DNA from: Halopseudomonas sabulinigri
Lineage (GTDB): Bacteria; Pseudomonadota; Gammaproteobacteria; Pseudomonadales; Pseudomonadaceae
NCBI GenBank assembly: GCA_011053055.1
Contig: DRHT01000052.1
Location: 1 to 64,000 of the forward strand
Direction of reading: 5' to 3'
Length of the DNA stretch: 64,000 bases
The notes beneath the pieces were generated by a model that worked only from the letters and a program-made list of their open reading frames with translations, made no database searches and had not been told where the DNA came from. A program made the position numbers and the translations under genes. Shown piece after piece: positions 1 to 9,006 of this stretch (positions are counted from its first letter, which is position 1; each line of letters begins with the position of its first letter).

Positions 1-10
1 GCTTATACCG

Positions 11-45
11 AATACCCTGATCAGCAATGATCAGGGTATTTTTTT
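11..45 (+). terminator. Rho-independent terminator of the gene left of the window
   Basis: A perfect 13-bp stem (11-23 with 28-40) closes on a GCAA tetraloop and runs into seven T residues at 39-45. This is a textbook intrinsic terminator reading rightward. It must end a transcription unit lying before position 1. Confidence 0.9.
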
Positions 46-447
46 GCGCGTAATAAACCACAGCGGTGAGAGTACCGGAGTGCCGGCCACCGGAGTGCCG
101 GCCAAATCATCGTCAAGCGCTTACACCAAAACCCCGGTTATCGAATCAGAAATAAGGTCGTGTGGTTCATCTTTGCGCGGCGGAAAATGGTCCGGCGAGT
201 ACTCTGTCAGCAAGCCTATTACCACCAAATCAATTTTAGGTTTCAGAGCTTTAAATTCTCGGGCACGACAATTTTTTGTGATCGTCTTGTGATAGATCGT
301 TAATTTCCACGCTAATTTCCTGCTTTCAGGGGATGGCACGACAGCTTTATTTTGTTCTATGATTTACGCGCCCGACGCAGGATCGCTCGGTGTAAAGGAC
401 CCTCCGCCAAGATGGCGGTTATTGTGATGAAATGGAGACTTACTAGG
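46..447. other. Intergenic region ahead of the outer-membrane protein gene
   Basis: About 400 bases without a convincing gene. It contains two perfect tandem copies of a 15-bp unit (74-88 and 89-103). The short open frames here have no recognisable domain and no ribosome site. The promoter of the porin-like gene at 448 is probably in the right-hand part, but no clear -35/-10 pair stands out. Confidence 0.5.
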
Positions 448-1053
448 ATGTTTAAAAAAGCACTATTTTCTGCCGCACTGATTAGCTTCGCATCTGCCTC
501 TACAGTTCTGCATGCCCAAGAAGCCAAGCCATACTTATTTGTAAGTGGTGGTCAGTCTGATGCTGATGTGCCTAAGAGTGATCTAGATAACTTTTGGGGT
601 GTTGGTCCTGGCATTAGCTCCTCCCTCGACACTGAAGATACCGCTTGGAAGATCGGTGCTGGATTGAAACTTAACCAGTACGTTGCTTTTGAGGCTGAGT
701 ACATTGATTTAGGTGAAGCAGCGTATAGCGCCACTGACGGAATCGATATTGCGCGCACTACCCTCGCTACCAAAGGTTATGGACTTAACACGGTTATCAC
801 CATGCCTTTAGATCGTTTTAGCCTTTCCGCAAAAGCGGGTTACCATCGGTTGGAAACGGAAGCTGACTTCAGCTTTTCTGGTTTTGACGTGATGAGTGAG
901 TCGGTTGAGGAGTGGGTGTTGTCATGGGGGCTTGGTGCTGGTTTTAACTTGACCGAACACTTTATGGTTGTCGCGGAATTTGAGCGCTACCGTGATGTTG
1001 CGGATGAATATGATGTTGATCTGATGTCGGCAGGTTTGCGTTACAACTTCTGA
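448..1053 (+). CDS. Small outer-membrane beta-barrel protein (OmpA/OmpW-like barrel)
   Basis: A 201-residue protein with a typical signal peptide: a KK pair, a hydrophobic stretch, then cleavage near AHA/QE at about residues 21-23. The mature part alternates polar and hydrophobic residues with many aromatic girdle residues and ends in a terminal Phe (LRYNF). That C-terminal signature is what the BAM machinery recognises. The size fits an eight-stranded barrel of the OmpA-like/Opacity type. The frame is open further upstream, but ATG 448 is preferred because it begins the signal peptide and has GGAG at 434-437. The gene stands alone between a long leader and a terminator. Ligand or function is not visible. 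Confidence 0.8.
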   Translation: MFKKALFSAALISFASASTVLHAQEAKPYLFVSGGQSDADVPKSDLDNFWGVGPGISSSLDTEDTAWKIGAGLKLNQYVAFEAEYIDLGEAAYSATDGIDIARTTLATKGYGLNTVITMPLDRFSLSAKAGYHRLETEADFSFSGFDVMSESVEEWVLSWGLGAGFNLTEHFMVVAEFERYRDVADEYDVDLMSAGLRYNF

Positions 1054-1076
1054 TCAGCTCTAAGTGGAAATGCTCC

Positions 1077-1106
1077 AAAAAAGAGAGGCTTTAGCCTCTC
1101 TTTTCA
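1077..1106 (+). terminator. Rho-independent terminator of the outer-membrane protein gene
   Basis: The inverted repeat AGAGAGGCT/AGCCTCTCT (1082-1090 and 1093-1101) is flanked by an A-run on the left and a T-run on the right. It can end the rightward gene at 1053 and also the leftward gene ending at 1134, so it is probably bidirectional. Confidence 0.85.
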
Positions 1107-1133
1107 TTGGCGTTGAGGATCAACGTTGAATGC

Positions 1134-2159
1134 TCAAGACTTGCTCATGAGTTGACGCAGCGCTTCAAGAATGTAGCGAGTATCCGCTGAGTTACGCCCA
1201 GGCGCTCCGGCGCAATGCCCCCATTCGGATTGCAGCGGATGAAAGGTCGCATCGACCATTTGTTCGGCTTCGTTTTGCGCATCTTCTGCGGTGAAATAAA
1301 AGTCGGTGGAGCTGGGCATGATAAGGGTGTTGGCTTTTATGGCTTTCAGTGCCTGAGCCATGTCTCCGTTGAAGCGGGAGTTATTACTGATGTCGCCGCA
1401 TTTCCAGGTATGCAGCACAGCAAGCAGGTTATTGGCATCTTGTTGCAGGTGATCCGCTTCCCAAAAGTTTAGCAGTTGCTCGATTGAGTCGAAGCCAAGC
1501 TCTCTATAGGTTTGGTTGCGGAAAAACGCTTGGCTGTATGCCCAGCCCGCATAGACTCGGCCGAAGGCTTTCAGGCCGGCGGCGGGTGGCTTTTGATAAT
1601 TCCCTCCCTGCCAAGCGGAGTCGCAAGTTAGCGCGGCTTTTACGCCTTCCAAGAAGACCTGGTTATGTGGCCAACAGTGCGCTGTGGCGCAAATGGCGGC
1701 AACCCGCTTCACCTGTTGCGGGTAAAGACATGCCCACTGCAGCGCTTGCATACCTCCCATGGACCAGCCTGCGACAAGAGCTATGTCGGCAACAGAAAAA
1801 CAACTTTCCAGCAGTTGATGCTGCAACTGTACGTTGTCGTACAGGCTGACGTACGGGAAGTTTGGTCCGCGATGTGATGGATGTGCATTGCTGGGGGAGG
1901 TTGATTGTCCGTTGCCGATCAGGTTGGGGATGACAATGCAGTGGCGTTCGGGGTCGATGGGGCCTTGCGCACCAATCAGGGGCAAGTTACCTGTGTGTGT
2001 ACCACCGTAGTACGTCGGCAGTAGGATTAGATTGTCGCGCGAGTCATTCAGTTCGCCGATTTGAAGGTAATGCAGACGTGTATCAAGCAGTATTTTGCCG
2101 CTTTGAAGGACGAAGTCGCCGGCGTGGTAGGTTTTCTCAACTGGCTGAATTGACTGCAT
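1134..2159 (-). CDS. Alpha/beta hydrolase of the homoserine O-acetyltransferase (MetX)-like family
   Basis: A 341-residue cytoplasmic alpha/beta hydrolase. The nucleophile elbow GWSMGG places the catalytic serine near residue 133. The acid is probably the aspartate in SSTDFYF (about 286) and the histidine is in EWGHCAG (about 315), followed by the PGRNSAD stretch typical of MetX-like proteins. True MetX makes O-acetylhomoserine, but many members of this size are esterases or amide hydrolases. It is divergent from a GlnT-type glutamine synthetase and next to a urea-type binding protein, so here a hydrolase acting on a nitrogen compound is as likely as methionine synthesis (inference). The start at 2159 follows a GAG-containing site. 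The longer frame to 2243 would run through the intergenic palindrome. Confidence 0.75.
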   Translation of the reverse strand: MQSIQPVEKTYHAGDFVLQSGKILLDTRLHYLQIGELNDSRDNLILLPTYYGGTHTGNLPLIGAQGPIDPERHCIVIPNLIGNGQSTSPSNAHPSHRGPNFPYVSLYDNVQLQHQLLESCFSVADIALVAGWSMGGMQALQWACLYPQQVKRVAAICATAHCWPHNQVFLEGVKAALTCDSAWQGGNYQKPPAAGLKAFGRVYAGWAYSQAFFRNQTYRELGFDSIEQLLNFWEADHLQQDANNLLAVLHTWKCGDISNNSRFNGDMAQALKAIKANTLIMPSSTDFYFTAEDAQNEAEQMVDATFHPLQSEWGHCAGAPGRNSADTRYILEALRQLMSKS

Positions 2160-2225
2160 AAAATTAGTTTCTCGTGTTACTTGTGAATGGATTCTGATTG
2201 CACTGTATGCAGTTACTTGATTTTT

Positions 2226-2247
2226 ATACATGCATGCTGGCATGTAT
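2226..2247. promoter_or_regulatory. Inverted repeat in a divergent promoter region (candidate operator)
   Basis: The eight-base arms ATACATGC and GCATGTAT are separated by six bases, midway between the divergent hydrolase (start 2159) and the glutamine-synthetase-like gene (start 2311). The position suits a repressor controlling both genes. No cognate regulator is adjacent; the TetR gene at 4910 is a possible candidate. Confidence 0.45.
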
Positions 2248-2310
2248 GTTGTATGGAAGATTCATACCAGATGCCGCAGTGGGTGCGGCCAGAAACGTTG
2301 GAGTACCAGC

Positions 2311-3672
2311 ATGAGCCAGCAAGCGACAACCGAGCAACTCAAACAGACGCTGCAGGAGCAGGGCGTGAAATATGCCTTAGGTGGCTATGTCGATATACAC
2401 GGCATGATCAAGGGTAAGTTTGTACCTCTGGAGCACCTCGGAAGGATGATGAAGGGGTCTGAACTGTTTACTGGTGCTGCACTGGACGGCGTACCGCAGG
2501 AAATAAGTGATAACGAAGTGGCGGCGATGCCTGATCCGGCGACTATGACCGTCTGCCCCTGGAATAATGAGTTGGCGTGGTTTGCAAGCGACCTATATTT
2601 GGATGGTGCACCATTTGAAGCCTGTTCACGCAATATTCTCAAGCGGCAGGTAGCGCAGGCAGCGGAAATGGGCTTTACCTTCAACCTGGGTATCGAGACA
2701 GAGTTCTTCCTGTTTAAAGACACTGCCGACGGTGGTTTCGAGCCAATTAGCGCACGCGATACCTTAGCCAAGCCCTGTTACGATCCGCGCGCTTTAATGG
2801 ATAACCTACCGATTGTCGGTGAGTTGGTCGAAGCTATGAATACCATGGGCTGGGATGTTTATTCCTTCGATCATGAGGACGCTAACGGCCAATTTGAAAC
2901 CGACTTCACCTATACCGACGCTGTGGGTATGGCGGACCGTCTGGTTTTCTTCCGTCTGATGGCCAACGAAATTGCGCGTAAGCACGGCGGTTTCGCCAGC
3001 TTTATGCCAAAGCCCTCTGCAGACAGGACCGGTAGCGGTGCGCATTACAATATGTCGCTGGCAGATATCGAAACCGGTAAGAACCTGTTTGATCCCGCCA
3101 ACGGTAATGACCCCCACGGTTGTGGTGTAACCGAGATGGCGTATCACTTTATCGCTGGTGTGATGAAGCACGCGAAGGCGATCAGTGCGGTAATCGCGCC
3201 CACGGTTAACAGCTACAAGCGCTTGGTGCGAAAAGGCAGTATGTCAGGTTCCACCTGGGCTCCAGTGTTCGTGTGCTACGGCAACAACAATCGCACCAAT
3301 ATGTTGCGTATTCCATCGCAGGGCAGTCGCGTCGAATGTCGCGCAGCGGATATCGCCTGCAACCCCTACCTCGGCGCTGCAATGATTTTGGCTGCCGGCC
3401 TCGAAGGTATTCGCGAAAGCATGAACCCGGGCGAACCGCATCGGGAGAACATGTACAACTACACGGATCAGGAGGTGCGCGATATGGATATCGAGATGCT
3501 GCCCCAGAACTTGGGCGAGGCCGTCGAGGCGTTCGCTGCCGATCCGCTGTCCAAGGCTGTATTCGGTGAAGCGATGTTCGATAGCTTTGTTGCCTATAAG
3601 CGCCAAGAGTGGACTGAGTATCACACCCACGTGTCCGATTGGGAGCTGGATCGCTACCTGAAGTTTTTCTGA
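2311..3672 (+). CDS. glnT: Type III glutamine synthetase-like protein (GlnT / gamma-glutamylmethylamide synthetase family)
   Basis: A 453-residue glutamine-synthetase fold ligase. It has the N-terminal beta-grasp region with GYVDIHG, the GSELFTGAALDG stretch characteristic of the GlnT/GmaS branch, the metal-binding ETEFFLF strand, and the GSGAHYN segment that replaces the classical histidine-rich metal loop. This branch joins glutamate to ammonia or methylamine using ATP. The substrate cannot be told from sequence. ATG 2311 is chosen because GGAG lies at 2300-2303 and homologues begin just before this point. The neighbours are a MetX-like hydrolase and a urea-carboxylase-type binding protein, suggesting assimilation of nitrogen from an amide or amine. 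A terminator follows directly. Confidence 0.82.
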   Translation: MSQQATTEQLKQTLQEQGVKYALGGYVDIHGMIKGKFVPLEHLGRMMKGSELFTGAALDGVPQEISDNEVAAMPDPATMTVCPWNNELAWFASDLYLDGAPFEACSRNILKRQVAQAAEMGFTFNLGIETEFFLFKDTADGGFEPISARDTLAKPCYDPRALMDNLPIVGELVEAMNTMGWDVYSFDHEDANGQFETDFTYTDAVGMADRLVFFRLMANEIARKHGGFASFMPKPSADRTGSGAHYNMSLADIETGKNLFDPANGNDPHGCGVTEMAYHFIAGVMKHAKAISAVIAPTVNSYKRLVRKGSMSGSTWAPVFVCYGNNNRTNMLRIPSQGSRVECRAADIACNPYLGAAMILAAGLEGIRESMNPGEPHRENMYNYTDQEVRDMDIEMLPQNLGEAVEAFAADPLSKAVFGEAMFDSFVAYKRQEWTEYHTHVSDWELDRYLKFF

Positions 3673-3676
3673 TTCT

Positions 3677-3707
3677 ACTGGGCTGTGCGTTTGGCGGCCC
3701 AGTTTTT
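3677..3707 (+). terminator. Terminator after the glutamine-synthetase-like gene
   Basis: ACTGGGC (3677-3683) pairs with GCCCAGT (3697-3703) and is followed by a T-run. It separates the ligase gene from the binding-protein gene, so they are probably separate transcripts or only partly read through. Confidence 0.75.
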
Positions 3708-3757
3708 GCTGTCTGCCTACATCAAGGGTGATAACTAAAACCATCTGGAGTAGAACC

Positions 3758-4852
3758 ATGAAAAAGTCCGTACCTTTTGCACGACGTTTCAAGCAGGTCA
3801 TTTCCGGTGCATTAATTGCGTTGGCTGCATCCACAGTGATGGTTCCGGCGGCTTCTGCCGAAGAGAAGGATAGTTTCAAGCTGGCCTGGAGTATTTATGC
3901 GGGCTGGATTCCCTGGAAGTACATCGATGAATCCGGCTTGATGAAAAAGTGGGCCGACAAGTACGGCATTGAAGTCGAGATCGTGCAGATCAACGACTAT
4001 ATCGAATCCATTAATCAGTACAGCGCAGGCCAGTTTGATGGTGTTGTTGCCACCAGTATGGATGCGCTTTCGATCCCATCTGCCGGCGGAGTGGATACGA
4101 CTGCGCTGATCGTAGGCGACTACTCCAACGGTAACGACGGCCTCGTGATGAAGGGCAGCAGCGATCTCAGGGACCTCAAAGGTCAGCGGGTGAATCTGGT
4201 CGAGCTGTCGGTTTCCCACTATTTGTTGGCACGCGCCCTAGACTCAGTGGGAATGAGTGAAAGTGACGTTACTGTGGTTAACACCAGCGATGCTGACATG
4301 GTGGCTGCTTTCAATACGCCTGATGTGAAGAACGTCGTGACTTGGAACCCGCTGCTTGATGAAGTTCTGAGCATGCCGGGCGCTAACCGGGTGTTTGATT
4401 CCAGTCAGATCCCCGGCCACATCAAGGATCTGACCATCGTTAATACCCAGACACTGAAAGATAATCCTGCACTGGGTAAAGCCTTGGTCGGTGCCTGGTT
4501 TGAACTGATGACAGAGATGGGTACAGATAGCGAGGCAGGTCAGAAGGCCCGTGCTTTCCTTGGCGAAGCATCAGCTACCGACCAAGCGGGTTACGAAGCG
4601 CAACTGGCCGGAATGAAGATGTTCTGGCAGCCTAGCGATGCGTTGAAGTTCATTAGCAGCCAGGAAGCGGTCGATGCTATGGACAGCGTGCGTCAGTTCT
4701 CCTTCCAGAAAGGATTGTTAGGTGAGGGGGCGGATTCCGCTGATTTTGTGGGCATTGAATTGCCGAATGACAAAATCCTTGGTGATACCGGTAATATCAA
4801 ACTGCGTTTTGATACCGAGTATATGCAGATGGCGGCAGACGGCGCTCTCTGA
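3758..4852 (+). CDS. Periplasmic substrate-binding protein of the urea carboxylase-associated ABC family
   Basis: A 364-residue secreted protein with a signal peptide ending near ASA/EE (about residue 28). The mature part is of the NitT/TauT/SsuA-like type. The stretches WSIYAGWIPW, NDYIESINQY, AGQFDG and IVGDYSNGNDG match the periplasmic protein usually found with urea carboxylase and allophanate hydrolase genes, as remembered from the family. ATG 3758 has CTGGAG at 3745-3750. No permease or ATPase gene is adjacent, so it is an orphan or works with a transporter encoded elsewhere. Ligand is probably urea, an amide or guanidine-like compound (inference). Confidence 0.8.
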   Translation: MKKSVPFARRFKQVISGALIALAASTVMVPAASAEEKDSFKLAWSIYAGWIPWKYIDESGLMKKWADKYGIEVEIVQINDYIESINQYSAGQFDGVVATSMDALSIPSAGGVDTTALIVGDYSNGNDGLVMKGSSDLRDLKGQRVNLVELSVSHYLLARALDSVGMSESDVTVVNTSDADMVAAFNTPDVKNVVTWNPLLDEVLSMPGANRVFDSSQIPGHIKDLTIVNTQTLKDNPALGKALVGAWFELMTEMGTDSEAGQKARAFLGEASATDQAGYEAQLAGMKMFWQPSDALKFISSQEAVDAMDSVRQFSFQKGLLGEGADSADFVGIELPNDKILGDTGNIKLRFDTEYMQMAADGAL

Positions 4853-4909
4853 TTTAGCCTGATTGCTGCCGGTGGCCCCTGGTCGCCGACAGCGCCTGTT
4901 GGAACACCC

Positions 4910-5521
4910 ATGCGCAGAACCAAAGAAGACGCGGAAAAAACCCGCCTGAAAATTATTGAAGCCGCGCTGACCCTGTTTAGTCGCAACGGTTATTCGAACA
5001 CTACGCTCGCGATGATCGGCACTGAGGCTGGTTATAGTCGGGGTCCTATTTATTGGCACTTCAAGAACAAGGATGATTTGTTTCAGGCTGTGCTGGCCTA
5101 TTCGCAAGAGCCGCTGGAGCAATTGGTTGCGCAGGCACGCAACGGAGAATTAGCGCCGCTGGCAACGATTGAGCGTTTTGTGCGGCGTTGGTTTGATCTG
5201 CTGGTTGAAGACCCCTGGTTTCGTCAGTCGTTTGAGATTCTGCTGAACAAGACTGAGCTGACCGACGCTATGGCAGCCACGCTCAAGCGTGAGCGTAAGC
5301 TGACACGAAGCATGATAAGTACCTTGCAGGAACTATTGGTGGCAGCGAAGCGAGACGGGAGCGTGCCAGATGCGCAACCGACCGAGCAGTTGGCGCTGAT
5401 GATTTACACGCAGCTGATGGGGGTGACGCAGAGCTGGTTATTTGCGCCGCGTCTATTCAACCTGAGTAAGCAGCGCGGGTTCTTTACCGAGCGCTTATTG
5501 GTTGCTTTGCAACAGCCATAA
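4910..5521 (+). CDS. TetR/AcrR family transcriptional regulator
   Basis: A 203-residue repressor. The N-terminal helix-turn-helix is clear (residues about 10-56, ending AGYSRGPIYWHFKNKDDL), and the C-terminal part resembles the MAATS/AcrR ligand-binding domain common in efflux-pump regulators (AcrR, TtgR, MexL type). It lies 57 bases after the binding-protein gene in the same direction, so it may be cotranscribed. No efflux genes are near. Targets could be the neighbouring nitrogen genes, with the inverted repeat at 2226-2247 as a possible site, but this is only positional. Confidence 0.85.
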   Translation: MRRTKEDAEKTRLKIIEAALTLFSRNGYSNTTLAMIGTEAGYSRGPIYWHFKNKDDLFQAVLAYSQEPLEQLVAQARNGELAPLATIERFVRRWFDLLVEDPWFRQSFEILLNKTELTDAMAATLKRERKLTRSMISTLQELLVAAKRDGSVPDAQPTEQLALMIYTQLMGVTQSWLFAPRLFNLSKQRGFFTERLLVALQQP

Positions 5522-5560
5522 AAAAATACCCCTCTGCAGTTAACCTGCAAGGGGGTATCT
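5521..5560 (-). terminator. Terminator between converging genes (strongest leftward)
   Basis: ATACCCC (5526-5532) and GGGGTAT (5552-5558) form the base of a stem with further pairing of CTGCAG and CTGCA inside. Reading leftward it ends in a run of T, so it terminates the sulfatase gene ending at 5579. It may also serve the TetR gene. Confidence 0.8.
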
Positions 5561-5578
5561 ATTACAGCGTGGGACGGT

Positions 5579-7543
5579 TTAGTGCTTGACCGGCTCGACG
5601 ATGGGGAAGACTCCCGACGGTACTTCCAGCATTTGCAGCAGCCCGAAGAATGCATTGGGCTCACCCGACACCTTGATCTGACCGGACTTGACCGCTTCAG
5701 GGAAGGTAGTACGGCGCAGCAGAATCTGATTCAAGGTTTCTCTGGTCATGACCACGGTGGCTTGCGCAGCGTCATCCTGCTCATCTGCGCGGTAGGTCAG
5801 CGTAGAGTGCTCCAGGTTCAGACGGTAGTTCTCCTCGGTATCGCTCAACTGCCAGTTGATCACCAAGTGCTTGCCGGCAGCCTTGTCGGCGTCGAGGCGC
5901 ACCGCCATCAAATCGAAGAACATACCGGTATCCAGCGCCTGTAGCACATCTGGCGAGAGCGAACCGTCAGTCGGCTTGCTTGGTCCGTCGCGTAGCTCCA
6001 TCGCGCCGGTTAGGTAAGCGCCGCGCCAGGTGCCGGCCTCAGCCTGATAACCGAGTTGCTCCAGTGCGTCTGCGCCCAGCTCGCGCGCTGCCTGGTTGCC
6101 GGGTTCAGCAAACACCACCTGGCTCATGACCGAGGCGACCCAGCGATACTCACCGTTCGCGTAGTCCTTACGGGCCTGTTCGATAACCTTGTCAGCACCA
6201 CCCATGTACGAAACGGTTTTGGCAGCGTTCTGCTCAGGGGGTAGCGGGTTGAGGTTGGCAGGGTTGGCGTCGTACCAGCCCATGTAACGCTGATAAATAG
6301 CTTTGGCGTTGTGGCTCAGGGTGCCGTAGTAGCCGCGTGCGTACCATTCCTGATCAAGACTCTCGGGCAGTTTCAATTGCTCGGCGATGTCGCCCGGCAG
6401 ATACCCTTTGTTGATCATGCGCACCGATTGGTCGTGCATGTATTTGTATAGATCACGCTGTACCGACAGGAAGTGTTTAGTGTCTTCTTGATTCCACACG
6501 GGCCAGTGATGTTGACCGACCAGGATGTCGGTCTTGTCGCCAAAGCGCTCAAGCGCCAGATCAATATAGTGTGACCAGGCACTGGCATCGCGTACTGCGG
6601 CGCCGCGAATGGTGTAGACGTTATGCATGTGCTGGCTGGTGACTTCGCCCGTGTCCAAAACCTTGAATTTTGGGAAGTACATCATCATTTCCGACTCGGC
6701 CTCGGAGCCATGCGCCATTTGAAATTGTACTTCGATGCCGTCGATATTCAGGGTGGCGTTGTCCGGCACTGTGTCGGTGGGTGCGATCAATGAGCGAGAG
6801 CCGCGTGACAGCGCTTTGCCCAAGCCGGTGTCCACATGCCCACGTTCGCCCGGTGGCAACATGGCGCCAAACTGATAAGTCGCCCGGCGGCTCATGGCGG
6901 GGCCGGCAATCACGTTTTCGGACACGGCGTGCTCCATAAAGCCTGCCGGTGCGTAGACGTGTGCTTTACCGGCTTTGACATCGGCTTCGTCTAGGACGCC
7001 TTTTACGCCGCCCCAATGATCAACATGGTTGTGGGTATAGAGCACGGCGACGACAGGCTTTTTCGGACGGTTCTGGTAGTAGAGTTCCAGTCCGGCTTTA
7101 GCGGTAGAAGGGGATAGCAGTGGGTCGATGATGATCAGACCGGTATCGCCCTCGATGATGGTCATGTTCGCTAGGTCCATGCCGCGAATCTGATACATGC
7201 CATCGGTCACTTTGAACAAGCCATGAATGTTGTTCAATCGCGCTTGGCGCCAGAGGCTGGGGTTCACGGTGTCCGGCGCGGCTTCTTTGTTAAGAAACTC
7301 ATATTGGCTCATATCCCAGGCTACCGAGCCATCTTCATTCGTCACTTTGCCATCTGGCAGTTGTGCAACAAAACCCCGTTGGGCATCGGCAAAAGCTTGC
7401 TGATTGGCAAAAGGAAGTTGCTCCAGTACGGCCTTGTTGCTGGCGACGGTGCTGTCGGTAGCGGGGTTGGTGGCGGCGAGGGTGCTCAGGCTGATGCTGG
7501 CAGCCAAGGCGCTCAGGCAATGAATGAAAGTACGTGCTCGCAT
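5579..7543 (-). CDS. Secreted alkyl sulfatase, metallo-beta-lactamase fold (SdsA1 family)
   Basis: A 654-residue periplasmic or secreted enzyme with an N-terminal signal peptide (about residues 1-23). The metallo-beta-lactamase domain carries THNHVDHWGG (His171, His173, Asp175, His176), the two-zinc site, plus the HGSEAESEM segment. A helical dimerisation domain follows, and the C-terminus looks like the SCP2-like lipid-binding domain of SdsA1. Length matches SdsA1 (about 658). These enzymes hydrolyse primary alkyl sulfates such as SDS to alcohol and sulfate. An Asn replaces the more common Ser in the THSHVDH motif. It has its own terminator and is divergent from nspC. Confidence 0.88.
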   Translation of the reverse strand: MRARTFIHCLSALAASISLSTLAATNPATDSTVASNKAVLEQLPFANQQAFADAQRGFVAQLPDGKVTNEDGSVAWDMSQYEFLNKEAAPDTVNPSLWRQARLNNIHGLFKVTDGMYQIRGMDLANMTIIEGDTGLIIIDPLLSPSTAKAGLELYYQNRPKKPVVAVLYTHNHVDHWGGVKGVLDEADVKAGKAHVYAPAGFMEHAVSENVIAGPAMSRRATYQFGAMLPPGERGHVDTGLGKALSRGSRSLIAPTDTVPDNATLNIDGIEVQFQMAHGSEAESEMMMYFPKFKVLDTGEVTSQHMHNVYTIRGAAVRDASAWSHYIDLALERFGDKTDILVGQHHWPVWNQEDTKHFLSVQRDLYKYMHDQSVRMINKGYLPGDIAEQLKLPESLDQEWYARGYYGTLSHNAKAIYQRYMGWYDANPANLNPLPPEQNAAKTVSYMGGADKVIEQARKDYANGEYRWVASVMSQVVFAEPGNQAARELGADALEQLGYQAEAGTWRGAYLTGAMELRDGPSKPTDGSLSPDVLQALDTGMFFDLMAVRLDADKAAGKHLVINWQLSDTEENYRLNLEHSTLTYRADEQDDAAQATVVMTRETLNQILLRRTTFPEAVKSGQIKVSGEPNAFFGLLQMLEVPSGVFPIVEPVKH

Positions 7544-7862
7544 CGGGTGTCTCCGTGGATTGGCTGGCGTCGATTGGATGACGCGCTCTTGTTTTAGTCA
7601 GACAGCATAGAGATTGCTGCATTAACTATAGGTAGCGGAGCTGCGATCTGGCTAATGCATTTTTATTGTGGTTTTAATGCCATTAGCGCATGAGGGCGGG
7701 CGCTGAAGTGAAATTGAAGCATTGCCGGTGTACCCTTGGTTTCCACGTGTGGGTATTGGTGACGGATTTTTTTATCGAAGCAGCGGCTTCGTTAAACTAT
7801 AATCGCGCGCTTTCAAACGCCCGAGCGCAATGGGGTTTCGACAGCTGGAGGTAATAACCGAA
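7544..7862. other. Divergent intergenic region between alkylsulfatase and nspC
   Basis: About 320 bases with no gene. A small GAAGC/GCTTC hairpin lies at 7777-7790, and a perfect TATAAT is at 7798-7803 without a good -35 at the usual distance. That hexamer is the most likely -10 for the rightward nspC transcript. The GGAGG at 7847-7851 belongs to nspC. Confidence 0.4.
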
Positions 7863-8960
7863 TTGATCAAGACGCCGTACTATCTCATCGACAAAAGTAA
7901 GCTTAAGCAGAACATGGAGAGGATCGCATACGTGCGTGAACACTCCGGCGCCAAGGCCCTGTTGGCCCTCAAGTGTTTCGCCACCTGGTCCGTGTTCGAC
8001 TTCATGAGTGAGTATATGGATGGCACCACGTCCTCGTCATTGAACGAGGTCAAGCTGGGCCGCCTCAAGTTCGGCGGCGAAACCCATGCTTATAGTGTGG
8101 CCTATGCCGACGATGAGATTGAGGAAGTCCTGAGCAATGCGGACAAGATCATCTTTAACTCGATCAGCCAACTGACCCGTTTCAGCGACGCGTCCAACGA
8201 CACTGTTCGCGGCTTGCGTTTGAACCCAGGCGTCAGCAGTTCTGATTTTCTGATCGCAGATCCATCGCGTCCTTTCAGTCGTCTGGGCGAATGGGATGCG
8301 GACAAGATTGAAGCGGTATTGCCGTTGATCTCCGGTTTTATGATCCATAACAACTGCGAGAACGGCGACTTCGCATTGTTCGACGGTATGCTGCAGCAGA
8401 TCGAAGAACGTTTTGGTCACCTGTTACAGCAGGTTGAATGGGTCAGTCTCGGTGGCGGTATTCACTTCACTGGCGACGACTATCCGCTGGATCAGTTCTG
8501 TGCGCGGCTCAAAGCGTTCTCCAAGAAGTATGGCGTGCAAGTGTATCTGGAGCCCGGCGAAGCAGCGATCACCATGAGCACGTCTTTGGAAGTCACCGTG
8601 CTCGATACTCTCTACAACGGTAAGCAGCTCGCTGTGGTCGACAGTTCAATCGAAGCACACATGCTCGATCTGCTGATTTATCGTCAGGACGCCAAGATGG
8701 AGCCTTGCGCCGGCCCACATCAGTACATGGTGTGTGGCAAGTCTTGTCTGGCCGGGGATATCTTCGGCGAGTTCCAGTTTGATCGCGAACTGAACGTTGG
8801 CGATCGCCTCTCCTTTATCGATGCGGCCGGCTACACCATGGTCAAGAAAAATTGGTTCAACGGCGTGAATATGCCCGCCATTGCAATCAAGCAACTTGAT
8901 GGTGAGGTGCAAGTGGTTCGTGAATTCGGTTTCCAGGATTACCTAGAAAGCCTCTCCTGA
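7863..8960 (+). CDS. nspC: Carboxynorspermidine/carboxyspermidine decarboxylase
   Basis: A 365-residue PLP-dependent decarboxylase of the alanine-racemase fold III type. It converts carboxy(nor)spermidine to (nor)spermidine in the cytoplasm. The N-terminal KTPYYLID and LLALKCF (the PLP lysine) are followed by the glycine-rich SLGGGIHFTG, EPGEAA, and the C-terminal CGKSCLAGD and AAGYTM segments typical of NspC. An ATG at 7830 would add eleven residues with no ribosome site. TTG 7863 gives the family's usual N-terminus and has GGAGG 11 bases upstream, so I prefer it. The next gene encodes the preceding enzyme of the pathway. Confidence 0.9.
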   Translation: MIKTPYYLIDKSKLKQNMERIAYVREHSGAKALLALKCFATWSVFDFMSEYMDGTTSSSLNEVKLGRLKFGGETHAYSVAYADDEIEEVLSNADKIIFNSISQLTRFSDASNDTVRGLRLNPGVSSSDFLIADPSRPFSRLGEWDADKIEAVLPLISGFMIHNNCENGDFALFDGMLQQIEERFGHLLQQVEWVSLGGGIHFTGDDYPLDQFCARLKAFSKKYGVQVYLEPGEAAITMSTSLEVTVLDTLYNGKQLAVVDSSIEAHMLDLLIYRQDAKMEPCAGPHQYMVCGKSCLAGDIFGEFQFDRELNVGDRLSFIDAAGYTMVKKNWFNGVNMPAIAIKQLDGEVQVVREFGFQDYLESLS

Positions 8961-9006
8961 GGCACAACCCCAGCCTTTATCCAAGGAGGCGTTGCGAGGA
9001 AGAGTG

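Noticed and set aside
44-292. Short rightward frame in the porin leader
   Set aside because: No ribosome site or recognisable sequence; it covers the tandem repeat.
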